The notes beneath the pieces are model-generated. The model searched no databases. It saw only the letters and a list, made by a program, of their open reading frames with translations, and had not been told where the DNA came from. A DNA stretch of 64,000 bases, from the NCBI RefSeq assembly GCF_901709675.1, contig NW_023590224.1, forward strand, positions 186,001 to 250,000. Direction: 5' to 3'. Both the position numbers and the translations under genes were made by a program. Source of the DNA: Syngnathus acus (lineage: Eukaryota > Chordata > Actinopteri > Syngnathiformes > Syngnathidae). Shown here piece by piece: positions 47,793 to 56,258 of the stretch; the stretch's first letter is position 1; each line of letters starts with the position of its first letter.

Positions 47793-48057
47793 CTTGTTTT
47801 TTGTTTTTTTCGACTTGTAAGTCTTTTTCTGGCTTATTCATTAAATCTCTTCTTAAGCCTTAATTCGGTTATCGATTATTTCGTATTAACTATGTCGAGC
47901 ATGGTTTTATATGCGGTAATTACAACTTTAAATTGTCTTTATTTCCCTATCATAGTCATTCTTTAAATCCGTTCAATTATTTTTAAAGTGAAGACAGCTT
48001 TAATCCTTAACATCAGGAATTGTCAGATCTGGTTCGAAGTAGTTATCTTGAGTTCAG

Positions 48058-48083
48058 CTAGAGCGAGGGCGCTCTAGTAAATT
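48058..48083 (+). other. Palindromic hairpin in the LTR
   Basis: CTAGAGCG (48058-48065) and CGCTCTAG (48070-48077) form a perfect 8 bp stem with a 4-base loop. It is identical in the 3' LTR. Confidence 0.5.
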
Positions 48084-48262
48084 AACGAATCCTTGAGGTC
48101 TTAACAAAGACATCTAAAAAATATCCGTAACGTAATACCAGCATCAAACAACCGAAGGGAGCCATCATTACGGCGCGGTCATATCGACGACTCGCCTCGA
48201 ATAGAGTTACTCGGCTCGCGCGTCGGATGACTTAAAAAGGATTGGCGTCGTAAAGAAATTAG

Positions 48263-48283
48263 ATTGATTCTGGTAGAATCAAT
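48263..48283 (+). other. 9 bp stem-loop near the LTR 3' end
   Basis: ATTGATTCT (48263-48271) pairs perfectly with AGAATCAAT (48275-48283) around GGT. In the 3' LTR one stem base is changed C to T, which keeps a G-U pair, and the loop is AGT. Confidence 0.45.
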
Positions 48284-48363
48284 TTAACTCGGGTGGTCAG
48301 CTACGGACGAGTCCCTTCACCCCCGGCTTATTGAACCCGTTACTGGGGAGCCGGTGCCACTAT

Positions 48364-48369
48364 AATAAA
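48364..48369 (+). terminator. AATAAA poly(A) signal at the LTR end
   Basis: Only 14 bases separate this signal from the LTR end, which would leave almost no U5. An ATTAAA at 47840-47845 is an alternative signal that would give a more usual layout. Confidence 0.45.
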
Positions 48370-48386
48370 GTGCGCGTTTGACATTT

Positions 48387-48404
48387 TGGCGCCCAACGAG
48401 TTGA
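48387..48404 (+). promoter_or_regulatory. Primer binding site, tRNA-Lys-like
   Basis: TGGCGCCCAACGAGTTGA begins three bases after the LTR. Its first 12 bases match the complement of the 3' end of tRNA-Lys1,2, the primer used by spumaviruses and lentiviruses of the Lys1,2 class. The last six do not match, so a variant lysine tRNA or mutation is implied. Confidence 0.8.
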
Positions 48405-49845
48405 GGGGGGTTGTGAGTTAAGATTTATTAATAGATGTTTGCTCGCAGCTCCAAAACGAACCTGTGTGGAGGTTTTTCAGTTCTTGCTTCCCAGGAACTG
48501 TCATAATTCCGCTCACTGATACAAACAAATGTCAGAACGGCCTTGAGTGACATAAAAACAGTCTCTTTAAGGAATAGAGTTTCCTAGAAAAGAACCTTTA
48601 AAAGCACGGGAGGATTAGAACTGTTTTGTGTCATAGTAAACGGTGACCGCTACCCCTTAGCACGTTGCTTTAAGGATGAGTAAGGATGATCTCCTTCTTA
48701 ACTTGTACTTGTGTGAAGTACTAAAAGTAACGTTAATGTTGTTCGCAAAGTGTTCGGCAGAACTTGCGAAAGCTAGAGGGGCCGGTACATGGGCACGTTT
48801 TTTGCGTGGCGGTACATTGTAACGCAGGAAGTGCATCCCGCCGTTGAGAGCATCAAATAGCGAGGCAGGAGTTCTCGAATTGGTGTTCTGAGTAGAGGCG
48901 ACGCAAAAGGCGCCGTTGAGTAACTAAGAGCTGTATCGTTCCTATTCCGAGTGCACACGGGAAGTCTTCGAAAGGAGACAGCTCGAACCTACAACTATTT
49001 TTTGGAGGCGGCTTGTGAAGCGAAGCTGGCCTCCAGAGTTTGCTAAATACATAGTAGAGCCGGCATGGGAGCGGCGCCTCGCTGTGTAGTGTGTGCGCTT
49101 TTTGAGGAAGGAGTATTAGAGAATGAAGAAAAAAAGAAAAAAGCTAAAGAGGAAGAGCAGAGCAGGCCGTTTGCCCGGTGGGGGCTGAGTGTGCTCGGGG
49201 AGAAGATGACATTTGCGCTGCGTTGCTTGTGTGTTTGTATGTTGTCTGTCGGTGTTATGTGTTGTAAGACGAAATTGGCTATAATGGTGCACTGAAGAAT
49301 TTGCTGGACTGTAGTTTGTCTGGTTTGCACCGCAGAATGGAAGAAAAAAAAAAAGTGGGGGGATTAGTTGTTTACAGGAACTGGTCTAGCCCTAATAGAA
49401 AAATTTTTTTTTTTTTTTTTCCTTTTTTAAGACAGAGAGCATTCTGTCTGAAATTGGATGAAGCAAAATTATGAAATAAAGACATTTCAATCTTAAAGTC
49501 ATGAGAACTAGTTGATTGAGGAAGTGAGTTATCGGAATCTTTGAGAGAGGAAAAAGAGGAAACAGCTGTCTCGAAAAAGGGAACTGTCGACAGCCTTGTG
49601 TAAGACCTCTGAGGCCGGCTGACTTAGAAGAAGCTGAACATTTTTGAAGTTTTTCTTTTTTTTCTTTCTTCAAACTTATAAACATTCTTGCTGTGAACAA
49701 TCAGGAGATTATTGAAAAGTGACTGAAGAAGATTTGCCAGCAAAAAATGTTGTGGAGGCAGTCCAATTGCCACAAAAAGAAAGCTATATGCATGTGTCCA
49801 GCACACAAACACACACACACAAGACTGATGAGATGTCAAAAGGAA
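48405..49845 (+). other. Leader and former gag/early pol region, no intact gene
   Basis: 1.4 kb with no convincing match to Gag, protease or RT of the left provirus. It holds a short open frame at 49065-49295, A- and T-runs at about 49340 and 49404-49420, a purine/pyrimidine-rich stretch near 49650 and a short CA repeat near 49810. Most of gag and the first half of pol are deleted. Confidence 0.6.
49065..49295 (+). pseudogene. Possible relic of the gag 5' end (76 codons)
   Basis: The open frame starts MGAAPR about 680 bases after the primer site, where gag would begin, and Met-Gly could be a myristoylation start. A lysine/glutamate-rich run follows, then a Cys-rich hydrophobic end. The left provirus lacks this part of gag, so no comparison is possible. 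It may simply be a chance frame. Confidence 0.25.
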
Positions 49846-50675
49846 GCGAGTTGCAGACAGGCCCGCAGAAGCAGACACTGCGAAAAGAGACGGAGCAAGA
49901 AAGGATGGAGACCTGAAAGCCCATTGGGGCTTCACCCCTAAGAGGAGTTACCGACGTTGGGGAAGAACGCCCGGTGACGCACAGGCAAGAGAAGTTGCTC
50001 CCACAATGCTGGAAAGACTGTTTGAGGTTGTGAACAGACACGCAGGGAGCGTGAGAGTCATAACCGACAGCCGTTATGGTGAAGAAGAAGCCCTCATAGA
50101 CATTCTGGCCATTTGGGAAGAACATGACTACGGGGGTGTGAAAGGAAGACCGGATGGGCCCTAGGAGGGGGCCTGCTGGAAGAATGAAGGTTCATCGATA
50201 CGTCCAAGAAAGGATAATTATAGTTGTAGGAGTTGAGAAATGGGACAAGACCCCTCGCGGAAAGTGGTCCCATATGGGAGTCCGTGAAGAATGTGGTAAC
50301 GACCGTACATGAAGCCATAGGGCACGGAGGAGCCGTGCCTCCACGGAAGGAGTTGGAGAAGCTGGAGCTCTGGATTTCCGAAAGTGCAATTCGTGCTGCC
50401 TTGCATGAACTGTGCAAGGTCGCAGAGGACAGCGAACAGACGGATTGACTTTCAAGCACTGTGCCATGGGGGCCAGTATGTCGCTGGACCCATGTGAGTT
50501 GACAGCACAAGAGGTGTGCTTGTGGACTCCTTGTCAAGACATAAAGGGCTGGAAGCTGTGAGAAGAGCCGATGCCGACAGGAATCGTGAGCGTGATCAAG
50601 ACGCTAGAAGAATAAAATCCAGAGTGTGAGCAGTTGAAACCATTGCCAGCTGACCCGATTCGAACTAAGATGTAA
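49846..50675 (+). pseudogene. pol: Broken pol remnant: RNase H, integrase N-terminus, pol C-terminus
   Basis: In shifting frames the DNA encodes stretches matching the left Pol. These are the linker before RNase H (KQTLRKETEQER), the RNase H middle (TPGDAQA, VITDSRYG), the integrase zinc region (HEAIGHGG, PRKELEKLELW), a short part around the first catalytic Asp region, and the last 16 residues (EQLKPLPADPIRTKM). The TDGS motif with the first RNase H aspartate, the rest of the integrase catalytic core and all RT are gone. Stops and frameshifts are frequent, so no enzyme can be made. Confidence 0.9.
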
Positions 50676-50688
50676 CCAAAAGACCCAG

Positions 50689-50892
50689 ATTACAGCTGAC
50701 AACTTAGCTGTCCCCGCCTTGGTGTGTTTGGCCGCATGCAAAGGTGCGGTTATCATACGAAGAAAACCGAACAGAAAAATGGCCGGTCGGGCCCTGGACC
50801 TGCTGAGAAGAGCCACACGGGGCGGTGTCCCTAGACGATGTGACTCTTTTTATTGGAACAGGGACGACGAAACACCGTGTGAGCATTTGTGA
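50689..50892 (+). pseudogene. Relic of the pol-env extra gene (first 63 or so codons)
   Basis: Starts 13 bases after the relic pol stop, like its homologue in the left provirus (12 bases). By eye about 31 of 63 residues are identical, including KGAVI, AGRAL and RGG. The start codon is ATT instead of ATG, and a stop follows at the point where the homologue has its first cysteine pair. The rest of the gene, including the zinc fingers, is missing. Confidence 0.88.
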
Positions 50893-50977
50893 GCGTCGTT
50901 GTCAAGTGGAAGGAGTCTGAAGTGAAGACCCAGGCCTCCAGGAGGAAGACGACATCGGTGCTTCGGAGGCAACCCAC

Positions 50978-51541
50978 ATGACGTGGCGCCAACAGAACGG
51001 CGCCCGATGCGTCACATCACATTCACAGTGTGGCCGCTGCTTGACCGTGAGTCCGGTTCACCGGCTGCTGTCTGCTGACTTTTACACCACCCCGCGTACA
51101 GGACGCGGCTCGCCTCAAGGGTTGGAGCAGCCCAACAGAGCCCCGGTGGGACTTGTCCGGCCTGCACGTCGGGGCCGCTGTTTTGGACATTGGTCCCTAA
51201 ATGGGTCCTTCGTTGAGTGTGGAGTACCCTGCGATGAGTGCTTGGAGCGTCCAGCTCCTGGCGGCATCCGTCAAGACGACGTCGGGGCTCGCGATTGGCA
51301 CGGAGATGAGGCGGACGATGAGGATGACGCCGTGAGTACTGCAACTGGGATTTCGACACCTCCGCTGCTGAGAGTCCTCTCGTTGGAAGCTCAGAGAGAC
51401 GACGACGACCCTGCTGACCGCTTGTCCCGCCTGATCAACGCCCTTGCAGAGATCGCCAGACAGGGGGATGGGACAACGGCCTGCCCTACATCTACGACCG
51501 CTGAGGTTGTGAATATCTCCGACGATGAAATGACTGATTAG
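50978..51541 (+). CDS. Intact accessory gene, Cys/His cluster and acidic SIM-like tail, 187 aa
   Basis: Family not recognised. The N-terminal half has C11, C18, C21, H28, C68, H71, C81, C85 and C88, likely a zinc-binding domain. A strongly acidic part (108-118), a Ser/Thr/Leu-rich stretch, DDDDPADR at 141-148 and an amphipathic helix candidate at 145-161 follow. The last residues read EVVNISDDEMTD, with the hydrophobic core plus acidic flank of a SUMO-interaction motif. It lies 3' of the pol and extra-gene relics, where spumaviruses keep regulatory genes. It is the only long frame left open in an otherwise decayed interior, and a second, decayed copy lies downstream. A transcriptional or antiviral-counteracting role is only inference. 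The first ATG of the frame is taken as start. Confidence 0.6.
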   Translation: MTWRQQNGARCVTSHSQCGRCLTVSPVHRLLSADFYTTPRTGRGSPQGLEQPNRAPVGLVRPARRGRCFGHWSLNGSFVECGVPCDECLERPAPGGIRQDDVGARDWHGDEADDEDDAVSTATGISTPPLLRVLSLEAQRDDDDPADRLSRLINALAEIARQGDGTTACPTSTTAEVVNISDDEMTD

Positions 51542-51611
51542 CTCATGAAGTGGGTTGGGGACGGGGTGATTTATTACCTGGTTCTCAATCCAAAGGGGCC
51601 GTGTCATGTAA

Positions 51612-51634
51612 CATGGAGTGGGGGGGGGGAAACA
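51612..51634 (+). promoter_or_regulatory. Second, internal polypurine-like tract
   Basis: GGAGTGGGGGGGGGGAAA lies shortly after the 187-codon gene and 1.5 kb before the true polypurine tract. It may be a central tract or the relic of an older element end. Confidence 0.35.
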
Positions 51635-52584
51635 AATGGTGCAAATTTAGACAGGTATATTTGGTAGTTTTAACGCACCGGCCGACTTTGCTAATCTTAC
51701 ATTAGATTTGATTTGCAAATGTAAGTGGAGGATAAATTTGTTCGGAGAAGTCTCTCTTCTAGGAGGGGGAGAGTCAAGCACAATGGTACGGCAATGCCTA
51801 GTGTGTCCGGTTACCCAAGACTAAATTCAGCAATTATTGAGAGAGGAAAGCAAAAAACAAAAAGGGAAATACTGGAGGAATTTGAATCCCCGGCCCCAAC
51901 TTCCTCCCCTTTTTTAAATTGTAAACGTCTTCTTAACAGGGCTCCAAAAAGCCTGTCTAGGAAGGCATGGGAGAGTGTCAAAAAGAATTCGATAGCATAA
52001 GTCCTGATTCTATAATGTTGAAGGAGTTGGTAAGGACAACTTCCTCCTTTTCAAATTGTAAACGTCTCCTTAACAGGGCTCCTCAAAGCCTGTCTAGGAA
52101 GGCATTTGTCAGGGAGTGTCAAAGTGTAATGTTGCAAAGTTTTGTAATAGCGACTTCCATTTTATTTTTGTGTTTTATTTTGGGAGCAAATGTGAGCGAT
52201 AAACACCTACCGGCCAGTCCCTCTGCCATGCGGAGGGATTGACCGTTCTATGTTTTAAACTTGTGCGTCTATGTGTTTCAGACAAGTACGTGTTTTGAAT
52301 GCACCCAGGTGCATTCTTAGTAGATTGAATCTGTCGAATTTAGCCTGGACGGTCGGAAGGGCGGTTGTGGTGAGCTGTGGCTTTCCCACATCCCCGCCGT
52401 CCTTAAATGGCTTGCCCCTAATGTCAAGCAAGGAGAGCAGGCTGAGTGGAGCGCCTTACATGGGGTGGCTACTCTGACCTGATGACTTCAGTAACGCAAC
52501 TCGAGACGTCCCATGGCCCACCGAGACCATGGGTTGCCCTCGTTTTGAGACAGAGTGATATCCTGTCGCACCATCTGGCCTCCG
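51635..52584 (+). other. Spacer between the two accessory copies
   Basis: No protein homology was recognised. A 91-codon open frame at 51725-52000 is basic and low in complexity and is not supported as a gene. The only clear structure is the pair of direct repeats at 51899-52123. Confidence 0.5.
51899..52123 (+). repeat. Direct repeat pair with splice-acceptor-like core
   Basis: Copies of about 85 bp at 51899-51983 and 52039-52123 share AAATTGTAAACGTCT, CTTAACAGGGCTCC and GCCTGTCTAGGAAGGCAT. Each has a pyrimidine-rich stretch followed by AACAG/GG, as in a splice acceptor. A weaker third partial copy may lie near 51755. Confidence 0.7.
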
Positions 52585-53080
52585 GTTCACATGGCTTAGG
52601 GCCACCTGGACGGTTCACGATGCTTCACGTCCCGCTGGCAGTGTGGCCGGTGTGTGGCTGTTAGCCTGGCTCATCGTCCTGTGTCCAAAGACTTCTACAC
52701 CCGAGTAGAGGGACCCGAAGCTGCTCCTGTCGTGGCTGTGTGACCCTCCCCTCGGCGCGGAGGACCTTGCCTTGGACATTGGTCCGGTGACGGCTTCTTC
52801 TTCAAGCCATCACTGAGGGGGACTTCAACGACGACGTCAACGACAACATCGACAACAATGGCAACGGCAGCAACGACGACATCAGCGTCCGTCACGGCGG
52901 CGTGTTCATTCGGGACTGCGTGAAGCGTTTGCTTCGGACCCTGGAGTGGCTTGCGGGATAGGGCTGTCTCAGCCCGCCCGACGAACTACTCCCTGATTCC
53001 TCTACTGGAGAAGTTGTGGACATATAATTTTTTGTTTTTCCGAGGACGAGATGCCAGAGAGGCTCCCAACTGTGGTGGGG
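52585..53080 (+). pseudogene. Decayed second copy of the accessory gene
   Basis: Across shifted frames it repeats the landmarks of the 187-codon gene in order: QCGRC and HR then DFYT (from about 52639), CLGHWS (near 52770), an acidic/Asn-rich stretch, a helix-like RLLRTLEWLAG, and EVVDI at 53010-53024 followed by SEDEM at 53039-53053. Stops interrupt it, and a T-rich insertion of about 14 bases splits the tail motif. Conservation of the Cys/His cluster and the tail in both copies argues that they were functional parts. Confidence 0.75.
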
Positions 53081-53105
53081 GGTTATGTTGCCTGTCCCAG
53101 AATTC

Positions 53106-53115
53106 GAGGAGGGGG
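53106..53115 (+). promoter_or_regulatory. Polypurine tract
   Basis: GAGGAGGGGG directly abuts the TGTCGAG start of the 3' LTR, the expected plus-strand primer. Confidence 0.9.
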
Positions 53116-54945
53116 TGTCGAGTGGCATGGTGGTACAGATGGTGTAAAATTAGGTATTGAATTTGGCCCAGGCACATTGGCTATCCCAAAACATGTCGTA
53201 GTTCAAAATTTCACCAGGAGATGGTGTTAAAGCTTGACATAGGGGTGACCAGATGGAAATTAACAAATCTAATCAATTAAATTGTTAGCAATTGGGAAGA
53301 CACGACCTGTTCAAACACGTAGCAACGCACAATTTTGGAATAAGAGTTTGCTATGCCATAATTTTAAGATGTAACAGCTTAAGCAATATCCATATATGTG
53401 TTTAAGTTGGAGGAACCCATTATTGTGTTAGGTACTATTATGTGACAAGATATATGTGATTCATGTTGCAATGTTTTGTCCAACCTGTATTTAACATTGG
53501 TGTTCCATCCATACCTGAATGTATTAAGTTGAAGAGGAGACATTAAGGGCTATATACTAAATGCCAGAACGAGCAAAACAGGAAACACCTATTAAGGGTG
53601 ATTGCTGCTTGAAGCAAGGTTGCCAAGACAACCGAGGGGCACCCACGTATTCCGGTGGGGTAATTCCGGTGAGGTAATTCTGATGAGGTAATGCCGGAAC
53701 GAGCAAAACAGGAAACACCAATTAAGGGTGATTGCTGCTTGAAGCAAGGTTGCCAGGACAACCAAGGTACACCCACGTATTCCGGTGAGGTAATTCCGAT
53801 GAGGTAATGCCGGAACGAGCAAAACAGGAAACACCTATTAAGGGTGATTGCTACTTGAAGCAAGGTTGTCAGGACAACCGAGGTGCACCCACGTATTCCG
53901 GTGGGGTAATTCCGATGAGGTAATTCCGATGAGGTAATGCCAAAAGCATATAAATATGAGGCCCGGACACAGAACGGCGCGCTCCTCCTCCCCAGTCGGG
54001 GCGGCGCTTCTCCGAAAACACGGCGATGGCCGTGTCGCTGCCCGGACTAAAAGAACGAAGATGGACTTTGCATTCTTTTTCAGATTGAACCAAAATCTAC
54101 TAAAATGAATTTCCAGAGTCTTCGAATTGGACTTTGTCAAATTTTAAGCTTCGAGGAAGGCAGAAGAGACAGCCGCGGGGGCAGAAAGGAGAAGTCGCCA
54201 ATTTTACTTTTTAGGCTAGGCTCCTCACGGCCAGACCTTTCCTCTTTTTTAAACAGAATTCGGATTTTGGAACAAAGGAGAGCCGATCACTCGACTTGTT
54301 CAACCAAATAGGATTTTAGACCTTTAGTCTCCTCTTTTGTTCTGTGTGGGTGAGTCTTGTTTTTTGTTTTTTCGACTTGTAAGTCTTTTTCTGGCTTATT
54401 CATTAAATCTCTTCTTAAGCCTTAATTCGGTTATCGATTATTTCGTATTAACTATGTCGAGCATGGTTTTATATGCGGTAATTACAACTTTAAATTGTCT
54501 TTATTTCCCTATCATAGTCATTCTTTAAATCCGTTCAATTCTTTTTAAAGTGAAGACAGCTTTAATCCTTAACATCAGGAATTGTCAGATCTGGTTCGAA
54601 GTAGTTATCTTGAGTTCAGCTAGAGCGAGGGCGCTCTAGTAAATTAACGAATCCTTGAGGTCTTAACAAAGACATCTAAAAAATATCCGTAACGTAATAC
54701 CAGCATCAAACAACCGAAGGGAGCCATCATTACGGCGCGGTCATATCGACGACTCGCCTCGAATAGAGTTACTCGGCTCGCGCGTCGGATGACTTAAAAA
54801 GGATTGGCGTCGTAAAGAAATTAGATTGATTCTAGTAGAATTAATTTAACTCGGGTGGTCAGCTATGGACGAGTCCCTTCACCCCCGGCTTATTGAACCC
54901 GTTACTGGGGAGCCGGTGCCACTATAATAAAGTGCGCGTTTGACA
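53116..54945 (+). repeat. 3' LTR (1830 bp)
   Basis: Matches the 5' LTR throughout. Substitutions were seen at the positions equal to 5' LTR bases 47288, 47539, 47978 (approximate), 48272, 48280 and 48314. Two T-runs are shorter by two and one bases, which accounts for the full 3 bp length difference. Its tandem repeats start at 53566, the TATA box is at 53949-53955 and the donor-like GTGAGT near 54349. Confidence 0.96.
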
Positions 54946-54949
54946 ATGC
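54946..54949. other. Target site duplication, right copy (ATGC)
   Basis: ATGC followed by GCAGTGATAAAC resumes the satellite monomer exactly where it was broken at 46550. Confidence 0.93.
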
Positions 54950-56258
54950 GCAGTGATAAACTCGGCACTCTGAAGCACCCAAGAGCACTTTTTACTTTGC
55001 CAACCTAACCAGAGTGACGGGAGAGGCACCATCCAGAAAACGTGCTCAGCTCATCGAGAAAATGCGATTTAAGCAATAAAACTAAAAATGCTTATAAAAC
55101 ATAAACCAAACGTTGCAGGTGGTCATTTCTTCATGCGCAGTGATAAACTCGGCACTCTGAAGCACCCAAGAGCACTTTTTACTTTGCCAACCTAACCAGA
55201 GTGACGGGAGAGGCACCATCCAGAAAACGTGCTCAGCTCGTCGAGAAAATGCGATTTAAGCAATAAAACAAAAAATGCTTATAAAACATAAACCAAACGT
55301 TGCAGGTGGTCATTTCTGCATGCGCAGTAATAAACCCGGCACTCTGAAGCACCCAAGAGCGCTTTTTACTAGAAAACGTGCTCAGCTCGTCGAGAACATG
55401 CGCTCTAAGCAATACAATTAAAAATGCTTATAAAACATAAACCAAACGTTGCAGGTGGTCATTTCTTCATGCGCAGTGATAAACTCGGCACTCTGAAGCA
55501 CCCAAGAGCACTTTTTACTTTGCCAACCTAACCAGAGTGACGGGAGAGGCACCATCCAGAAAACGTGCTCAGCTCGTCGAGAAAATGCGATTTAAGCAAT
55601 AAAACAAAAAATGCTTATAAAACATAAACCAAACGTTGCAGGTGGTCATTTCTTCATGCGCAGTGATAAACTCGGCACTCTGAAGCACCCAAGAGCGCTT
55701 TTAACTAGAAAACGTGCTCAGCTCGTCGAGAAAATGCGCTCTAAGCAATACAATTAAAAATGCTCATAAAACATAAACCAAACGTTGCAGGTGGTCATTT
55801 CTTCATGTGCAGTGATAAACTCGGCACTCTGAAGCACCCAAGAGCGCTTTTTACTTTTCCAACCTAACCAGAGTGACGGGAGAGGCACCATCCAGAAAAC
55901 GTGCTCAGCTCGTCGAGAAAATGCGATTTAAGCAATAAAACTAAAAATGCTTATAAAACATAAACCAAACGTTGCAGGTGGTCATTTCTTCATGTGCAGT
56001 GATAAACTGGGCACTCTGAAGCCCCCAAGAGCACTTTTTACTATGCCAACCTAACCAGAGTGACGGGAGAGGCACCATCCAGAAAACGTGCTCAGCTCGT
56101 CGAGAAAATGCGATTTAAGCAATAAAACTAAAAATGCTTATAAAACATAAACCAAACGTTGCAGGTTGTCATTTCTTCATGCGCAGTGATAAACTCCGCA
56201 CTCTGAAGGACCCAAGAGCGCTTTTTACTATGCCAACTTAACCAGAGTGACGTGAGGC
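54946..56258. repeat. AT satellite block A9, continuation of A8
   Basis: Contains the AGCTCATCG and GAGAACATG variants typical of type II surroundings and leads into B8. Confidence 0.94.

Larger units (their letters stand above)
46551..48383 (+). repeat. 5' LTR (1833 bp)
   Basis: Begins TGTCGAGTGG and ends GTTTGACA, with TGTC/GACA inverted ends. It contains about 830 bp of U3 before the TATA box, including three tandem repeats, and nearly 1 kb after it. Its length is in the range of spumavirus LTRs and long for most other retroviruses. Confidence 0.96.
46551..54945 (+). mobile_element. Complete non-autonomous LTR retroelement inserted in AT satellite
   Basis: 8395 bp bounded by TG...CA LTRs and ATGC target duplications. 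Primer site, polypurine tract and both LTRs are intact. The LTRs differ by about six substitutions and two T-run length changes (three bases in all), near 0.3 percent. The interior has no open gag, pol or env. It keeps broken pol and extra-gene fragments related to the left provirus at roughly half identity, plus one intact 187-codon frame and its decayed copy. The interior decayed before this insertion, so it must have moved with proteins supplied in trans. The left provirus is a relative but too divergent to be its direct parent. Confidence 0.95.

Noticed and set aside
49784-50886. Minus-strand frames over the pol remnant of the LTR element
   Set aside because: The plus strand encodes recognisable RNase H, integrase and Pol C-terminal fragments, so the opposite frames are shadows.
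50978-51541. BIR (inhibitor of apoptosis) domain in the 187-aa protein
   Set aside because: An ADFYTT stretch followed by a later Cys cluster looks superficially like BIR, but the C-x2-C-x16-H-x6-C zinc spacing is absent.
52695-52895. Minus-strand valine-rich frame
   Set aside because: It is the antisense of the ACG/GAC-rich acidic stretch of the decayed accessory copy.
46551-54945. The LTR element as a deletion derivative of the left provirus
   Set aside because: Shared protein segments are only about half identical while its own LTRs are 99.7 percent identical, so it descends from a sister lineage, not from this copy.
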